From Bradyrhizobium sp. LHD-71 (GTDB taxonomy: Bacteria; Pseudomonadota; Alphaproteobacteria; Rhizobiales; Xanthobacteraceae): a DNA stretch of 64,000 bases. The stretch lies in NCBI RefSeq assembly GCF_031157255.1, contig NZ_JAVIFX010000004.1, positions 1-64,000 of the forward strand, written 5' to 3'. The notes under the pieces are model-generated. The model was not told the origin of the DNA. It saw only the letters and a list, made by a program, of their open reading frames with translations, and ran no database searches. This document shows positions 11,663 through 22,106 of this stretch, in pieces. The position numbers and the translations under genes are program-made. Within the stretch, counting starts at the first letter, position 1, and each line of letters opens with the position of its first letter.

Positions 11663-11812
11663 TTAAGCGTCAACTCCGCGTGAAAAGTGGCGTTTGGCCG
11701 CAAGAATTAACCGGCGCGGCTGGTGCCCCGGGGTGCGAAAACCGACATACTCGGCCGAACATTTCCGCACCTTTCAAGTTTCCCTCAAATCCCACTGCTG
11801 AGGATCATCATC

Positions 11813-13687
11813 TTGAGCATCTCCCGGCGACATCTCTTGCAAGGCAGCGCCGCACTCGCCGCGATGCCGCTCGCAAAATTTGGCGGCACGGCGCAGGCGC
11901 AATCCGAGAGCGCGCCCTGGCGGCACGCCCTCTCGCTGTTCGGCGACGTGAAGTACCCGGCCGGGTTCAAGCATTTCGACTACGTCAATCCCAATGCGCC
12001 GAAAGGCGGCACCGCACGGCAGATCTCGCTCGGCACGTTCGACAACTTTAACGTCGCGGTCGCCGGCGTGAAGGGCTCCATCGCCCCGGGCATCGGCAGC
12101 ATCTACGAGACGCTGATGGTGTCATCGTTCGACGAAATCTCCACCGAATACGGACTATTGGCGGAGCAGGTTTCGCATCCGGACGATTTTGCCTGGGCAA
12201 CCTATCGCCTGCGCCAGGAAGCCCGCTGGCACGACGGCAAGCCGGTCACGGCCGAGGACGTGATCTTTTCGCTGGAGCAGCTGAAGAAGCTGAGCCCGCG
12301 CTACGCGTCCTATTACAATCACGTGGTGAAGGCCGAGAAGGTCGGCGATCGCGACGTGAAGTTCACCTTCGACCAACCCGGCAACCGCGAGCTGCCGGTG
12401 ATCGTCGGACAGCTCATGGTGCTGCCGAAGCACTGGTGGGAAGGCACCGACAAGGAAGGCCGGAAGCGCGACATCTCCCAGACCACGCTGGAGCCGCCGC
12501 TCGGCTCGGGTCCCTACCGCGTCAAGGACTTCTCGCCGGGCCGTTCGCTGACGCTCGAACGCGTCAAGGATCACTGGGGCGCGAAGCTGCCGGTCAGCGT
12601 CGGCCAGGACAATTTCGACGAGCTTCGCTACGAGTTCTTCCGCGACAACGTCGTCGCGCTCGAGGCCTTCAAGGCCGACCAGGCCGACTGGATCATCGAG
12701 AACAGCGCCAAGCAGTGGGCGACGGCCTACGACTTTCCCGCCGTGCGCGACAAGCGCGTCGTGCTCGAGGAATTTCCGATGCGCTCGAGCGGGCGGATGC
12801 AGGGCTATGCCTTCAACCTGCGCCGCGACGTGTTCAAGGATCCGCGTCTGCGCCGCGCGTTCAACTACGCCTACGACTTCGAGGAGATGAACAAGCAGCT
12901 GTTCTACGGCCAGTATAAGCGCATCAACAGCTACTTCGAGGGCACCGAGCTCGCATCCAGCGGCCTGCCGGAAGGCCTCGAGCTCGAGATTCTGCAGACC
13001 GTGCGGGGCAAGGTGCCGGAGGAAGTGTTCACCACCGCCTATACCAATCCGGTCAACGGCAGCCCGGAAGCAGTGCGCAACAACCGCCGCGAAGCGTTGC
13101 GCCTTCTGAAGGAAGCCGGCTTCGACATCAAAGATCAGAAGCTGGTCGACCCCAGCGGCAAGCAGGTCTCGGTAGAATTCCTCAGCTCGGATCCGAGCAG
13201 CGAGCGACTGATCCTGTTCTACAAGCCCTCGCTGGAGCGGCTCGGCATCAACGTGTCGGTCCGCACCGTGGACGACGTGCAGTACCAGAACCGCCTGCGG
13301 AATTTCGACTTCGATGTCGTCACCGGGCTCTGGGCCCAGTCGCTGTCGCCAGGCAACGAGCAGCTCGAATATTGGGGCTCGCGCGCCGCCGACCAGCCGG
13401 GATCCCAGAACCTCGTCGGGATCAAGAATCCCGCGGTCGACGAACTGATCCAGAAGATCATCTTCGCCAAGGACCGCGCGACGCTGGTCGCCGCTACCAA
13501 GGCTTTGGACCGCGTACTGCTGTGGAATTTCTACGTCGTCCCGCAGTTCACCTACGACAAGGCCCGCTACGCCCGCTGGGACCGCTTCAGCCACGCCGAA
13601 CCGCTGCCGAAATATGGCGTCTCCGGCCTGCCCTCGCTATGGTGGTGGGACGCGGAGAAGGCAGCGAAAACAGGCGGCCGCAGTTGA
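11813..13687 (+). CDS. yejA: Peptide/microcin C-type ABC transporter binding protein (first of two)
   Basis: This is an SBP-family-5 periplasmic protein that feeds the downstream Yej-type permeases. The TTG at 11813 is preferred because it places a twin-arginine signal (SISRRHLLQG, then a hydrophobic stretch ending AQA) at the N-terminus; an ATG 90 bases upstream would put an unlikely 30-residue extension in front. The mature part starts with YejA-like features (LFGDVKYPAGFKHFDYVNP, PKGG). LEPPLGSGPYRVKDFSPGRS lies mid-protein. About 624 residues. It is 14 bases ahead of a paralogous gene, so the two are in one operon. Substrate is probably oligopeptides; not shown by sequence. Confidence 0.9.
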   Translation: MSISRRHLLQGSAALAAMPLAKFGGTAQAQSESAPWRHALSLFGDVKYPAGFKHFDYVNPNAPKGGTARQISLGTFDNFNVAVAGVKGSIAPGIGSIYETLMVSSFDEISTEYGLLAEQVSHPDDFAWATYRLRQEARWHDGKPVTAEDVIFSLEQLKKLSPRYASYYNHVVKAEKVGDRDVKFTFDQPGNRELPVIVGQLMVLPKHWWEGTDKEGRKRDISQTTLEPPLGSGPYRVKDFSPGRSLTLERVKDHWGAKLPVSVGQDNFDELRYEFFRDNVVALEAFKADQADWIIENSAKQWATAYDFPAVRDKRVVLEEFPMRSSGRMQGYAFNLRRDVFKDPRLRRAFNYAYDFEEMNKQLFYGQYKRINSYFEGTELASSGLPEGLELEILQTVRGKVPEEVFTTAYTNPVNGSPEAVRNNRREALRLLKEAGFDIKDQKLVDPSGKQVSVEFLSSDPSSERLILFYKPSLERLGINVSVRTVDDVQYQNRLRNFDFDVVTGLWAQSLSPGNEQLEYWGSRAADQPGSQNLVGIKNPAVDELIQKIIFAKDRATLVAATKALDRVLLWNFYVVPQFTYDKARYARWDRFSHAEPLPKYGVSGLPSLWWWDAEKAAKTGGRS

Positions 13688-13701
13688 TCGAACGAAAGAG
13701 C

Positions 13702-15567
13702 ATGCAATCGCCCTCGCGGCGGGACGTGCTGGTCATCGCCGCAGGCGCGGCACTGACCGGCGTTCCGCAGATCGCGCGGGCGCAGGAAAAGGCGGAAGCC
13801 GAACGACACGGGATTTCCGCCTTCGGCGACCTCAAGTATCCGCCGGATTTCAAGTATTTCGACTATGTGAATCCGTCCGCGCCGAAGGGCGGCCTGTTCT
13901 CGCAGATCGGCCCGACGCGCCAGTTCAATCAGAGCTTTCTGACGTTCAACTCGCTCAACTCCTACATCCTGAAGGGCGATGCGGCGCTGGGCATGGAGCT
14001 GACCTTCGCGACGCTGATGGCGCGCGCGAGCGACGAGCCGGATGCGATGTACGGATTTGCCGCCCGTGCGGTGACGATCTCGGACGACGGGCTGATCTAT
14101 CGCTTCCTGATCCGAAGCGATGCGACATTCCATGATGGCAGCCGCCTGACGGCGCATGACGTCGCCTTCTCGCTGAACCTCTTGAAACAGCATGGTCATC
14201 CGAACATCACCCAGTTGCTGCGCGATCTGACCAGTGCCGACGCCGACGACGACCGCAGCGTCACGCTGCGCTTCGCCGAGAAGCGCGCGCGCGACGTACC
14301 ACTGTTCGCGGCCGCGTTGCCGATTTTCTCGCGCGCCTATTACGGCAAGAAGCCGTTCGAGGAATCGACCCTCGACATTCCGCTCGGCTCCGGCATCTAC
14401 AAGGTCGGACGCTTCGAACCGGGCCGCTATATCGAATACGAGCGGGTGAAGGACTCGTGGGCCGCCGGCCTGCCGGTGACGCGCGGCCAGTACAACTTCG
14501 ACACCGTCCGGTTCGAATATTATCGCGACCGCGACGTCGCCTTCGAAGGCTTCACCGGTAAGAGCTACCTGTTCCGCGAGGAATTCACCTCGCGCATCTG
14601 GGCGACGCGCTACGATTTTCCGGCGATCAAGGACGGCCGCGTCAAGCGCGAGGTGCTGCCTGACGATACGCCATCCGGCGCGCAAGGCTGGTTCATCAAC
14701 ACGCGGCGCGAGAAGTTCAAGAGTCCGAAGGTCCGCGAGGCGCTGATCTGCGCCTTCGACTTCGAGTGGACCAACAAGACCATCATGTATGGCTCGTACG
14801 AGCGGACCCATTCGGTGTTCCAGAATTCCGACCTGATGGCGAATGGCCCGCCTTCCGCGGACGAGGTCGCCCTGCTCGAGCCGTTCCGCGACAAGGTGCC
14901 GGCCGAGGTGTTCGGCGAGCCCTACGTTCCGCCGGTGTCGGACGGCTCCGGGCAGGATCGCGCGCAGCTGCGGCGCGCGGGGCAACTGCTCAACGAGGCT
15001 GGCTATCCGATCAAGGATGGCAAACGGGTCGGACCGAACGGCGAGCGGCTGACGCTCGAATTCCTGCTCGACGAGCCGAGCTTTCAGCCGCACCACATGC
15101 CCTACATCAAGAACCTCGGGACGCTCGGCATCGATGCGAGCTTGCGGCTGATCGATGCGGCGCAGATGCAGAACCGGCGCAACGACTTCGATTTCGACCT
15201 GACGATTCAACGCTTCAGTTCGTCCTCGACGCCGGGAGATTCGCTGCGCACCTTCTTCTCCTCGCAAGCGGCTGCGATCAAGGGATCGCAGAACCTCGCC
15301 GGCATCGCCGATCCCGCCATCGATTCGCTGATCGAACAGGTGATCGCCGCCAAGGACCGCAAGACGCTGACGACCGCCTGCCGGGCGCTGGACCGACTGA
15401 TCCGCGCCGGCCGCTACTGGGTCCCACAGTGGTACAAGGGCACGCACTGGATCGCCTACTGGGATATGTACGACCGGCCGCAGCAAAAGCCGCGCTACGC
15501 CCGCGGCGTATTGGAGACCTGGTGGTCCGATCCCGGCAAGGCCGCCCGGGCAAATCGTTCGGGCTGA
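13702..15567 (+). CDS. yejA: Peptide/microcin C-type ABC transporter binding protein (second of two)
   Basis: The 621-residue paralogue of the preceding protein has the same layout: a Tat-type signal (SRRDVLVIAAGAALTGV, ending ARAQ), then FGDLKYPPDFKYFDYVNPSA and the IPLGSGIYKVGRFEPGR segment. The ATG at 13702 is chosen because the open frame upstream lies inside the previous gene. Identity with the first copy looks moderate when read by eye, so this is an old duplication rather than a recent one. The two copies may widen the substrate range of one permease. The next gene starts 121 bases downstream. Confidence 0.9.
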   Translation: MQSPSRRDVLVIAAGAALTGVPQIARAQEKAEAERHGISAFGDLKYPPDFKYFDYVNPSAPKGGLFSQIGPTRQFNQSFLTFNSLNSYILKGDAALGMELTFATLMARASDEPDAMYGFAARAVTISDDGLIYRFLIRSDATFHDGSRLTAHDVAFSLNLLKQHGHPNITQLLRDLTSADADDDRSVTLRFAEKRARDVPLFAAALPIFSRAYYGKKPFEESTLDIPLGSGIYKVGRFEPGRYIEYERVKDSWAAGLPVTRGQYNFDTVRFEYYRDRDVAFEGFTGKSYLFREEFTSRIWATRYDFPAIKDGRVKREVLPDDTPSGAQGWFINTRREKFKSPKVREALICAFDFEWTNKTIMYGSYERTHSVFQNSDLMANGPPSADEVALLEPFRDKVPAEVFGEPYVPPVSDGSGQDRAQLRRAGQLLNEAGYPIKDGKRVGPNGERLTLEFLLDEPSFQPHHMPYIKNLGTLGIDASLRLIDAAQMQNRRNDFDFDLTIQRFSSSSTPGDSLRTFFSSQAAAIKGSQNLAGIADPAIDSLIEQVIAAKDRKTLTTACRALDRLIRAGRYWVPQWYKGTHWIAYWDMYDRPQQKPRYARGVLETWWSDPGKAARANRSG

Positions 15568-15688
15568 CGGACAAGTGCAACCGCTGCCTCGCCCAAGTGT
15601 TTGTTTAACAAGATGTGTTTGTTTCAGCTTGGCCGGCCCCAAAAGCCGGTTCCCGCGGCTCAGGAACATGATTTAGGACCGGCGCAGG

Positions 15689-16795
15689 ATGACCGCTTAC
15701 ATTGGACGACGACTGCTGTTGATGATCCCGACGCTGCTCGGGATCATGCTGGTGTCGTTCATCGTCGTGCAGTTCGCGCCGGGCGGGCCGGTCGAGCGTG
15801 TAATCGCGCAGCTCACGGGATCCGACACCGGCGCAAGCTCGCGCATCTCCGGCTCGCCGGGCGGCGACTTCGCCGGCAAGAATCCGGGCGCTGCCGGTTC
15901 TGAAGTGAACTCGAAGTATCGCGGCGCGCAGGGCCTCGATCCTGAATTCATCAAAAGCCTCGAGCGGCAGTTCGGCTTCGACAAGCCGGCATACGAGCGC
16001 TTTCTGCTGATGCTGTACAACTACGCCCGCTTCGATTTCGGCAAAAGCTATTTCCGCGACGTCAGCGTGGTGCAATTGATCAAGGAGAAGCTGCCGGTCT
16101 CGATGTCGCTCGGCATCTGGATGACGCTGCTCTCCTATCTCATCTCGATCCCGCTCGGCATCCGCAAGGCGGTGCGCGACGGCTCCAAGTTCGACATCTG
16201 GACCTCCGGCGTCATCATCATCGGCTTTGCGATTCCAGGCTTCCTGTTTGCGATCCTGCTGATCATCCTGTTTGCCGGTGGCTCGTTCTTCAACATCTTC
16301 CCCTTGCGCGGACTGACCTCGGACAACTTCGCCCAGTTGCCGTGGTACGCGCAGATCGCCGACTATTTCTGGCATCTGACGCTGCCACTGATATCGCTGG
16401 CGCTCGGCGCGTTCGCGACAATGACGCTGTTGACCAAGAACTCGTTTCTCGACGAGATCCGCAAGCAATATGTGATGACTGCGCGCGCCAAGGGCTGCAG
16501 CGAAAACCAGGTTCTCTACGGCCATATTTTCCGCAACGCGATGCTGATCGTGATTGCCGGATTCCCCAGTGCCTTCATCAGCGCCTTCTTTTCGGGCTCG
16601 CTTCTGATCGAGACCATCTTCTCGCTGGACGGCCTCGGCCTGCTCGGCTTCGAGAGCGTGCTGAATCGCGACTATCCGGTGGTGTTCGGTACGCTGTTCA
16701 TCTTTTCGCTGGTCGGTCTCGTCGTGAACCTGATCTCCGACCTGGCCTATATGTGGGTCGATCCGCGGATCGACTTCGAGGCGCGGGAGGTCTGA
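15689..16795 (+). CDS. yejB: ABC transporter permease YejB
   Basis: The 368-residue inner-membrane subunit belongs to the dipeptide/oligopeptide (DppB/YejB) class. It has the N-terminal helix [19 protein letters not shown] and a long polar insert (about residues 50-90). The permease core includes [20 protein letters not shown], and the EAA-like loop is [22 protein letters not shown] near residue 266 (read in parts). With YejE it forms the channel. Its stop overlaps the yejE start (TGATG), indicating translational coupling. Confidence 0.93.
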   Translation: MTAYIGRRLLLMIPTLLGIMLVSFIVVQFAPGGPVERVIAQLTGSDTGASSRISGSPGGDFAGKNPGAAGSEVNSKYRGAQGLDPEFIKSLERQFGFDKPAYERFLLMLYNYARFDFGKSYFRDVSVVQLIKEKLPVSMSLGIWMTLLSYLISIPLGIRKAVRDGSKFDIWTSGVIIIGFAIPGFLFAILLIILFAGGSFFNIFPLRGLTSDNFAQLPWYAQIADYFWHLTLPLISLALGAFATMTLLTKNSFLDEIRKQYVMTARAKGCSENQVLYGHIFRNAMLIVIAGFPSAFISAFFSGSLLIETIFSLDGLGLLGFESVLNRDYPVVFGTLFIFSLVGLVVNLISDLAYMWVDPRIDFEAREV

Positions 16796-17994
16796 TGGCG
16801 GTCACCGAGCAGCCGACGCGCACGCAGCAGGCGAAGCGGATCGAGACGACCGCGGTTTCGCCGCTGGGTGAAGCGGTCCCGCCGTCCGGACACGGCGTGT
16901 CGATCTCGCCGTTGAACCAGCGACGCTGGCAGAACTTCAAGGCCAACCGCCGCGGCTACTGGTCGTTCTGGATCTTCATGGTCCTGTTCGTGGTCTCGCT
17001 GTTCGCCGAGCTGATCGCCAACGACAAGCCGCTGATGGTGAAGTTCGACGGCCGCCTGTACTGGCCGGCGTTCGTCAGCTATTCGGAAACCACCTTCGGA
17101 GGCGACTTCGAAACGGCAGCCGACTATCGCGATCCCTATTTGCAGAAGCTGATTGCGGACAAGGGCGGCTTCATGGTCTGGCCGCCGATCCGCTACTCCT
17201 ACAACACCCACAACCTCGACCTGCCGACGCCGGCTCCCTCCAAACCCACCTGGCTGCTGACCGAGGCGGAGTGCAAGCCGGTGGTCGAACGCAAGGGCCT
17301 GAAGAGCTGTAGCGATCTTGAATACAACTGGCTCGGCACCGATGATCAGGGCCGCGACGTGCTGGCGCGGCTGATCTACGGCTTCCGCATCTCTGTTCTG
17401 TTCGGGCTGATCCTCACAGCGATCTCGTCGGTCGTCGGCGTCGCCGCGGGTGGCATCCAAGGCTATTTCGGCGGCTGGATCGACCTGACGTTCCAGCGCT
17501 TCATCGAGATCTGGACGGCGATCCCTTCGCTCTACCTGCTGCTGATCCTGTCATCGATCCTCGTGCCGAGCTTCTTCGTGCTGCTCGGCATTCTGCTCCT
17601 GTTCTCGTGGGTCGCCCTGGTGGGGCTGGTGCGCGCAGAGTTCCTGCGGGGCCGCAACCTCGAATACATCCAGGCTGCACGCGCGCTCGGCGTCTCCAAC
17701 AGCATCATCATGTTCCGCCACCTGTTGCCGAACGCCATGGTGGCGACGATGACGTTCCTGCCGTTCATCGTCTCGTCGTCGGTGATGACGCTGACGGCGC
17801 TGGATTTCCTCGGCTTCGGCCTGCCGCCAGGCTCGCCGTCGCTCGGCGAGATGCTGTCGCAGGGCAAGGCCAACGTGCAGGCGCCGTGGCTCGGCTTCAC
17901 CGGCTTCTTTGCGGTTGCGATCATGCTGTCGCTGTTGATCTTCATCGGCGAAGCGGTGCGCGACGCCTTCGACCCGCGCAAGACGTTCAGGTAG
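16795..17994 (+). CDS. yejE: ABC transporter permease YejE
   Basis: The 399-residue protein is the DppC/YejE-type partner permease. After a polar N-terminus of about 60 residues comes a first helix (YWSFWIFMVLFVVSLFAELI). A periplasmic domain of over 100 residues follows, as in YejE, with the conserved WLGTDDQGRDVLARLIYGFR segment just before the permease core. The EAA loop is IQAARALGVSNSIIMFRHLLPN. The ATG at 16795 overlaps the yejB stop; the frame is open further upstream but only inside yejB. Four bases separate its stop from the ATPase gene. Confidence 0.93.
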   Translation: MAVTEQPTRTQQAKRIETTAVSPLGEAVPPSGHGVSISPLNQRRWQNFKANRRGYWSFWIFMVLFVVSLFAELIANDKPLMVKFDGRLYWPAFVSYSETTFGGDFETAADYRDPYLQKLIADKGGFMVWPPIRYSYNTHNLDLPTPAPSKPTWLLTEAECKPVVERKGLKSCSDLEYNWLGTDDQGRDVLARLIYGFRISVLFGLILTAISSVVGVAAGGIQGYFGGWIDLTFQRFIEIWTAIPSLYLLLILSSILVPSFFVLLGILLLFSWVALVGLVRAEFLRGRNLEYIQAARALGVSNSIIMFRHLLPNAMVATMTFLPFIVSSSVMTLTALDFLGFGLPPGSPSLGEMLSQGKANVQAPWLGFTGFFAVAIMLSLLIFIGEAVRDAFDPRKTFR

Positions 17995-17997
17995 ATC

Positions 17998-19635
17998 ATG
18001 GACGCAAGCCTCCAGCCTCTCCTCGACGTCCGCGACCTGTCCGTCGCCTTCCGCCAGGGCGGAGATGAACAGACCGCTGTCGACCACGTCTCGTTCAAGA
18101 TCGACAAGGGCCAGTGCGTGGCGCTGGTCGGCGAGTCCGGCTCCGGCAAATCGGTCAGCGCGCTGTCGGTGCTGAAGCTGCTGCCGTATCCGGCCGCGCA
18201 CCATCCGTCGGGCCAGATCCTCTTCAAGGGCCGCGACCTGCTCGAGCTGAGCGAGCGCGAGCTGCGCGGGATCCGCGGCAACGACATCTCGATCATCTTC
18301 CAGGAGCCGATGACCTCGCTCAATCCGCTGCACACGATCGAGCAGCAGATCGGCGAAATTCTCAGCCTGCACGGAGGCCTGCGCGGCCAGGCGGCCATGG
18401 CACGCATCATCGAGTTGCTGACCCAGGTCGGCATTCCCGATCCCGAAACGAGGCTTGGCGCCTATCCGCATCAGCTGTCCGGCGGCCAACGACAGCGCGT
18501 CATGATCGCGATGGCGCTCGCGAACGAGCCCGACCTTTTGATCGCCGACGAGCCGACCACTGCGCTCGACGTCACGGTGCAGGCGCAGATCCTTGAACTG
18601 CTCGCGGATATCCGCAAGCGGCTCGGCATGAGCCTCCTGTTCATCACTCACGACCTTGGCATCGTCCGGCGTATCGCCGACGTCGTCTGCGTGATGAACA
18701 AGGGCAAGATCGTCGAGCAAGGTCCGGTCGAGCAGGTGTTCACGTCCCCGCAACACCCTTACACCAAGGCGCTGCTCGCGGCCGAACCGAAGCCTGATCC
18801 GGCACCGCCGCGGCCGGAGGAACAGGTCGTCATCTCCTCAAATGACCTGCGGGTCTGGTTTCCGATCAAACGCGGCTTCCTCCGCCGCACGGTCGGGCAC
18901 ATCAAGGCTGTCGATGGCGTGAGCGTTGCGGTTCGCAAGGGAGAGACGCTTGGTGTCGTCGGCGAGTCCGGATCGGGAAAGACCACGCTCGGACTTGCGC
19001 TGTTGCGGCTGATTTCGTCGCAGGGCCCGATCGTCTTTCTCGGCAAGGACATCCAGGGTTTCCGCTTCAAGGACATGCTGCCGATCCGCCGCGATATGCA
19101 GATCGTGTTTCAGGATCCGTTCGGCTCGCTGAGCCCGCGCATGTCGGTCGGTGATATCGTCGCCGAGGGGTTGAGCGTGCATCAGCCGAAGCTGTCGGCG
19201 CAGGCGCGCGAAGAGAAGGTCATCGAGGCCTTGCAGTCGGTCGGCCTCGATCCGGCGACCCGCTTTCGTTATCCGCACGAGTTCTCCGGCGGGCAGCGGC
19301 AGCGCATCAGCATCGCGCGAGCCGTCGTGCTCGAGCCGAGCTTCATCGTGCTCGACGAACCCACCAGCGCGCTCGATATGCTGTTCCAGGCGCAGATGGT
19401 TGATCTGCTGCGCGATTTGCAGCGCAAGAGCGACCTGACTTACATCTTCATCTCACACGATCTGCGCGTGGTCGCCTCGCTCGCGAGCCATCTGATCGTG
19501 ATGCGCCAGGGCAAAGTGGTGGAAGAAGGGCCGGCGTCAGAGATCTTCAAAAATCCGAAAAGCGACTACACGCGCGCACTGTTCGCCGCCGCCTTCAGGA
19601 TGGAAGCGGCGCCAGTGGAGACCGTGGCGCAGTAG
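17998..19635 (+). CDS. yejF: ABC transporter ATP-binding protein YejF (two nucleotide-binding domains)
   Basis: The 545-residue cytoplasmic ATPase carries two fused ABC cassettes. The first has Walker A GESGSGKS (residues 45-52), signature LSGGQRQR near 160 and Walker [13 protein letters not shown]. The second has Walker A GESGSGKT near 321, signature FSGGQRQR near 430 and [11 protein letters not shown]. Both sets of catalytic motifs look intact. It is the last gene of the two-binding-protein, two-permease, one-ATPase importer operon; a REP element follows. Confidence 0.95.
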   Translation: MDASLQPLLDVRDLSVAFRQGGDEQTAVDHVSFKIDKGQCVALVGESGSGKSVSALSVLKLLPYPAAHHPSGQILFKGRDLLELSERELRGIRGNDISIIFQEPMTSLNPLHTIEQQIGEILSLHGGLRGQAAMARIIELLTQVGIPDPETRLGAYPHQLSGGQRQRVMIAMALANEPDLLIADEPTTALDVTVQAQILELLADIRKRLGMSLLFITHDLGIVRRIADVVCVMNKGKIVEQGPVEQVFTSPQHPYTKALLAAEPKPDPAPPRPEEQVVISSNDLRVWFPIKRGFLRRTVGHIKAVDGVSVAVRKGETLGVVGESGSGKTTLGLALLRLISSQGPIVFLGKDIQGFRFKDMLPIRRDMQIVFQDPFGSLSPRMSVGDIVAEGLSVHQPKLSAQAREEKVIEALQSVGLDPATRFRYPHEFSGGQRQRISIARAVVLEPSFIVLDEPTSALDMLFQAQMVDLLRDLQRKSDLTYIFISHDLRVVASLASHLIVMRQGKVVEEGPASEIFKNPKSDYTRALFAAAFRMEAAPVETVAQ

Positions 19636-19658
19636 GTACGCGCGAGCGCGGTACATTC

Positions 19659-19781
19659 GTCATTGCGAGCGTAGCGAAGCAATCCAGTCTGAGCTTACCG
19701 CGAATGCTGTGCTGGATTGCTTCGTCGCCATAGGCGAGCGAAGCGACGCCGTTCTTCGAACGGCTATGCCTCGCAATGACG
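19659..19781. repeat. REP element, family A, with a nested family B element
   Basis: The outer arms are GTCATTGCGAG and CCTCGCAATGACG. Close to the right arm, bases 19728-19768 hold the family B unit in inverted orientation relative to the copy at 2561-2602 (here starting CCATAGGCGAGCGAAGCGAC). It fills the space between convergent yejF and the NlpC/P60 gene. Confidence 0.85.
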
Positions 19782-20657
19782 TCAAATAATAAAAGCCGGG
19801 TTGATCGGCGACTCGAACAGCCGACGCACGCTGATGATATCGGCGCCGGACGCCAGGATGCGCTGATGTGCTGCGACGATCGGCTCGATCGCAACGGCCA
19901 TGTGGAACGCGTTGGCGTGCACGAGCGTCTTCGGATCGCGCACGATCGCCACATGCCCCTTCCAGAAAATCAGATCACCGCGACGCAGGTCGCCGATCTC
20001 CGCGCCATCCAGCACCTCGCCCAGTTCGCGCTCCTGCAGATCGCTGTCGCGCGGCACGGCCATGCCGCAGGCACCGAGCGCGATCTGCACGAGGCCCGAG
20101 CAGTCAATGCCAAGCCCGGTCTTGCCGCCCCAGAGATAAGGCGTACCGATGAAGCGCTCGGCAATGCTGACGAAATCGTTCTCGAAAACGTCAAGGCTGC
20201 AGACATGCTGCAACGGCAGGTAATGCCGCCGCGGCGTGATCGCGAAGGTGCCGTCGTCGCTGACGATCTCGATGACGGCGCCAAGCGGCAGCGCTTCCGC
20301 CGGCGGCAATTTGATCGAGGGACCTGGAAAGGCAAAGGTGCGCAGCGCTGCAACCCGGTGCGTCGGCGTCGTGCGCGGCCTGACCAGCGCAGCGTCGGGC
20401 AGCCAGCCCACATAGCCGTCGCCGTTGAGCTGGCCCCACGACCAACCCTCGTCGTTGCGGTCGTAGATCGTCACGCGCTCGCCCTTGAGCGCCTCGGTAT
20501 CGAGCGCCGCATCATGCGACGGCGCCTGCCTTAGCGGCGCAACCGCATCGAAGACCTCGAACGCCTCGCCCTCGACGAAGCGATCGGCCTTGACCTGGCC
20601 CTCGAGATGTTTTGCGGCGATGTCGCCGCGTGCCGGCGTCAGACGTGGATCAGCCAT
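19782..20657 (-). CDS. NlpC/P60 family cysteine peptidase (peptidoglycan endopeptidase-like)
   Basis: The ATG with complement at 20655-20657 gives 291 residues. An N-terminal SH3-like region (ERVTIYDRNDEGWSWGQL, near residue 60, and YVGWLPDAAL) is followed by a second beta-rich part. The C-terminal NlpC/P60 domain has catalytic Cys in GIDCSGLVQ, His in KGHVAIVRD and an upstream YLWGG. Such enzymes cleave the D-Glu-to-diamino-acid bond of muropeptides. No signal peptide is evident, which fits a cytoplasmic recycling role like YkfC, but export by another route cannot be excluded. The start overlaps the aminopeptidase stop by 8 bases, suggesting peptide recycling by the pair. Confidence 0.88.
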   Translation of the reverse strand: MADPRLTPARGDIAAKHLEGQVKADRFVEGEAFEVFDAVAPLRQAPSHDAALDTEALKGERVTIYDRNDEGWSWGQLNGDGYVGWLPDAALVRPRTTPTHRVAALRTFAFPGPSIKLPPAEALPLGAVIEIVSDDGTFAITPRRHYLPLQHVCSLDVFENDFVSIAERFIGTPYLWGGKTGLGIDCSGLVQIALGACGMAVPRDSDLQERELGEVLDGAEIGDLRRGDLIFWKGHVAIVRDPKTLVHANAFHMAVAIEPIVAAHQRILASGADIISVRRLFESPINPAFII

Positions 20658-22032
20658 AGCGTTCCGCCACAAGCTTGTAGATGGCACGCGCCGCCTGGCA
20701 TTCACCGCCCTCCGGTCGGGCGGGTTTCGACGACGGCGTCCAGCCGTAGATGTCGACATGCAGCCATCTTGTCGCCGGTTCGACAAAGCGGCCAAGAAAC
20801 AGCGCGCAGGTTATCGATCCGGCGAACCCGCCCGACGGCGCGTTGTTGATGTCCGCGGTCTTCGAATCGAGCCACGAATCGTAGGGCGGCCACAGCGGCA
20901 GGCGCCAAAGCGGATCGTGCTCGGCACGTGCGTGGCGCGCGACGTCATCCGCGAGCGCTTCGTCGCGCGTATAAAAAGGAGGCAGCTCGGGGCCGAGCGC
21001 GACGCGCGCTGCGCCCGTGAGCGTGCCGAGATCGATCAGCAGATCCGGCTTCTCCTCGTCCGCGAGCGCGAGCGCATCGGCCAGCACGAGCCGTCCCTCC
21101 GCGTCGGTATTGCCGATCTCCACGGTCGGCCCCTTCCTAGACGGGTAGATATCGAGCGGACGAAACGCATTGCCGGCGACTGCATTTTCGACCGCCGGGA
21201 TCAGCACGCGCAGCCGGACCTTCAGCTTCGCATCCATGATCATCTGCGCCAGCGCCAGCACGTTGGCGGCCCCGCCCATATCCTTCTTCATGATCAGCAT
21301 GCCGCTTGCCGGCTTCAGATCGACGCCGCCGGTGTCGAAGCAAACGCCTTTGCCGACCAGGGTCACCTTCGGATGCGAGGCCTCGCCCCAGGTGAAATCA
21401 ATCAGCCGCGGTGCGCGGCTCGACGCCTTGCCGACCGCGTGGATCAACGGAAAGTTCTTCGCGAGCAGCTCTTCGCCGACGATGCACGAAAATTTGGCGC
21501 CGAAGCGATCGGCCAGCGCACGCGCGGCATCCGCCAGTTGCTCCGGCCCCATGTCGTTCGCCGGAACATTGATCAGATCGCGCGCCAGGGATGCTGCTTC
21601 CGCCATCCGGCTCAGATCTTCAGCATCAAGCTCATTGGCCAGGAGCAATTTGACATCCAACGGCTCCGCCTTGCGGTAGCGGGAGAAACGGTAGCTACCA
21701 AGCGCAAAGGCGAGCGTGGCAAGGCGCGCATCATGCGGCGCATTGGCGAAGCGGTAAGTCCCGGGCGGCAGCAAGCCGGGGAGTTGGCCCGGCCGGAACG
21801 GATCGCGCCATCGCGCCGATTCATCCTCGACGCCGAACAGCACATTCTCGAGTCCGCCCTTGGCTGAGGGCAATAGAAGGCACTGCCCCGGCCTGGCCTT
21901 AAACCCGGCGGCCTCGGCAAACTGCCGCGACGATGAGCCGAGCACGTCCATCGCGCTGCTTAATGACGACTTGCTGACGAAAGTGATGGGCGTCGCCGTT
22001 GTGCCGGCGGCTACGTCGAAGGCTGGATGCAT
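20650..22032 (-). CDS. Leucyl aminopeptidase family (M17) protein
   Basis: Cytosolic metallo-aminopeptidase of the M17 family. The C-terminal catalytic domain carries the two-metal site: GKGVCFDTGGVDLKPASGM with the lysine and Asp, MKKDMGGAA, and the family signature NTDAEGRL. About 460 residues from the ATG at 22032. A GTG 45 bases upstream (22077) would add 15 residues, with no better ribosome site. The closely related group in alphaproteobacteria is often called PepA-like. It is co-transcribed with the NlpC/P60 gene, so a joint role in degrading cell-wall peptides is plausible but is inference. Confidence 0.9.
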   Translation of the reverse strand: MHPAFDVAAGTTATPITFVSKSSLSSAMDVLGSSSRQFAEAAGFKARPGQCLLLPSAKGGLENVLFGVEDESARWRDPFRPGQLPGLLPPGTYRFANAPHDARLATLAFALGSYRFSRYRKAEPLDVKLLLANELDAEDLSRMAEAASLARDLINVPANDMGPEQLADAARALADRFGAKFSCIVGEELLAKNFPLIHAVGKASSRAPRLIDFTWGEASHPKVTLVGKGVCFDTGGVDLKPASGMLIMKKDMGGAANVLALAQMIMDAKLKVRLRVLIPAVENAVAGNAFRPLDIYPSRKGPTVEIGNTDAEGRLVLADALALADEEKPDLLIDLGTLTGAARVALGPELPPFYTRDEALADDVARHARAEHDPLWRLPLWPPYDSWLDSKTADINNAPSGGFAGSITCALFLGRFVEPATRWLHVDIYGWTPSSKPARPEGGECQAARAIYKLVAERYG

Positions 22033-22106
22033 GCGGTTTTCTATACTCGATGAGAGCGTCTGCGCCCAAAAACTCACAGTCGCCGGGCTATCGGTTCGGA
22101 ACCCAA

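Noticed and set aside
11723-11812. First yejA starting at the upstream ATG
   Set aside because: It would place 30 residues before a normal Tat signal peptide; the TTG at 11813 fits better, though this is not proven.
12155-13594. Long minus-strand frames opposite both yejA genes
   Set aside because: Antisense shadows in high-GC DNA; no start context or domain.
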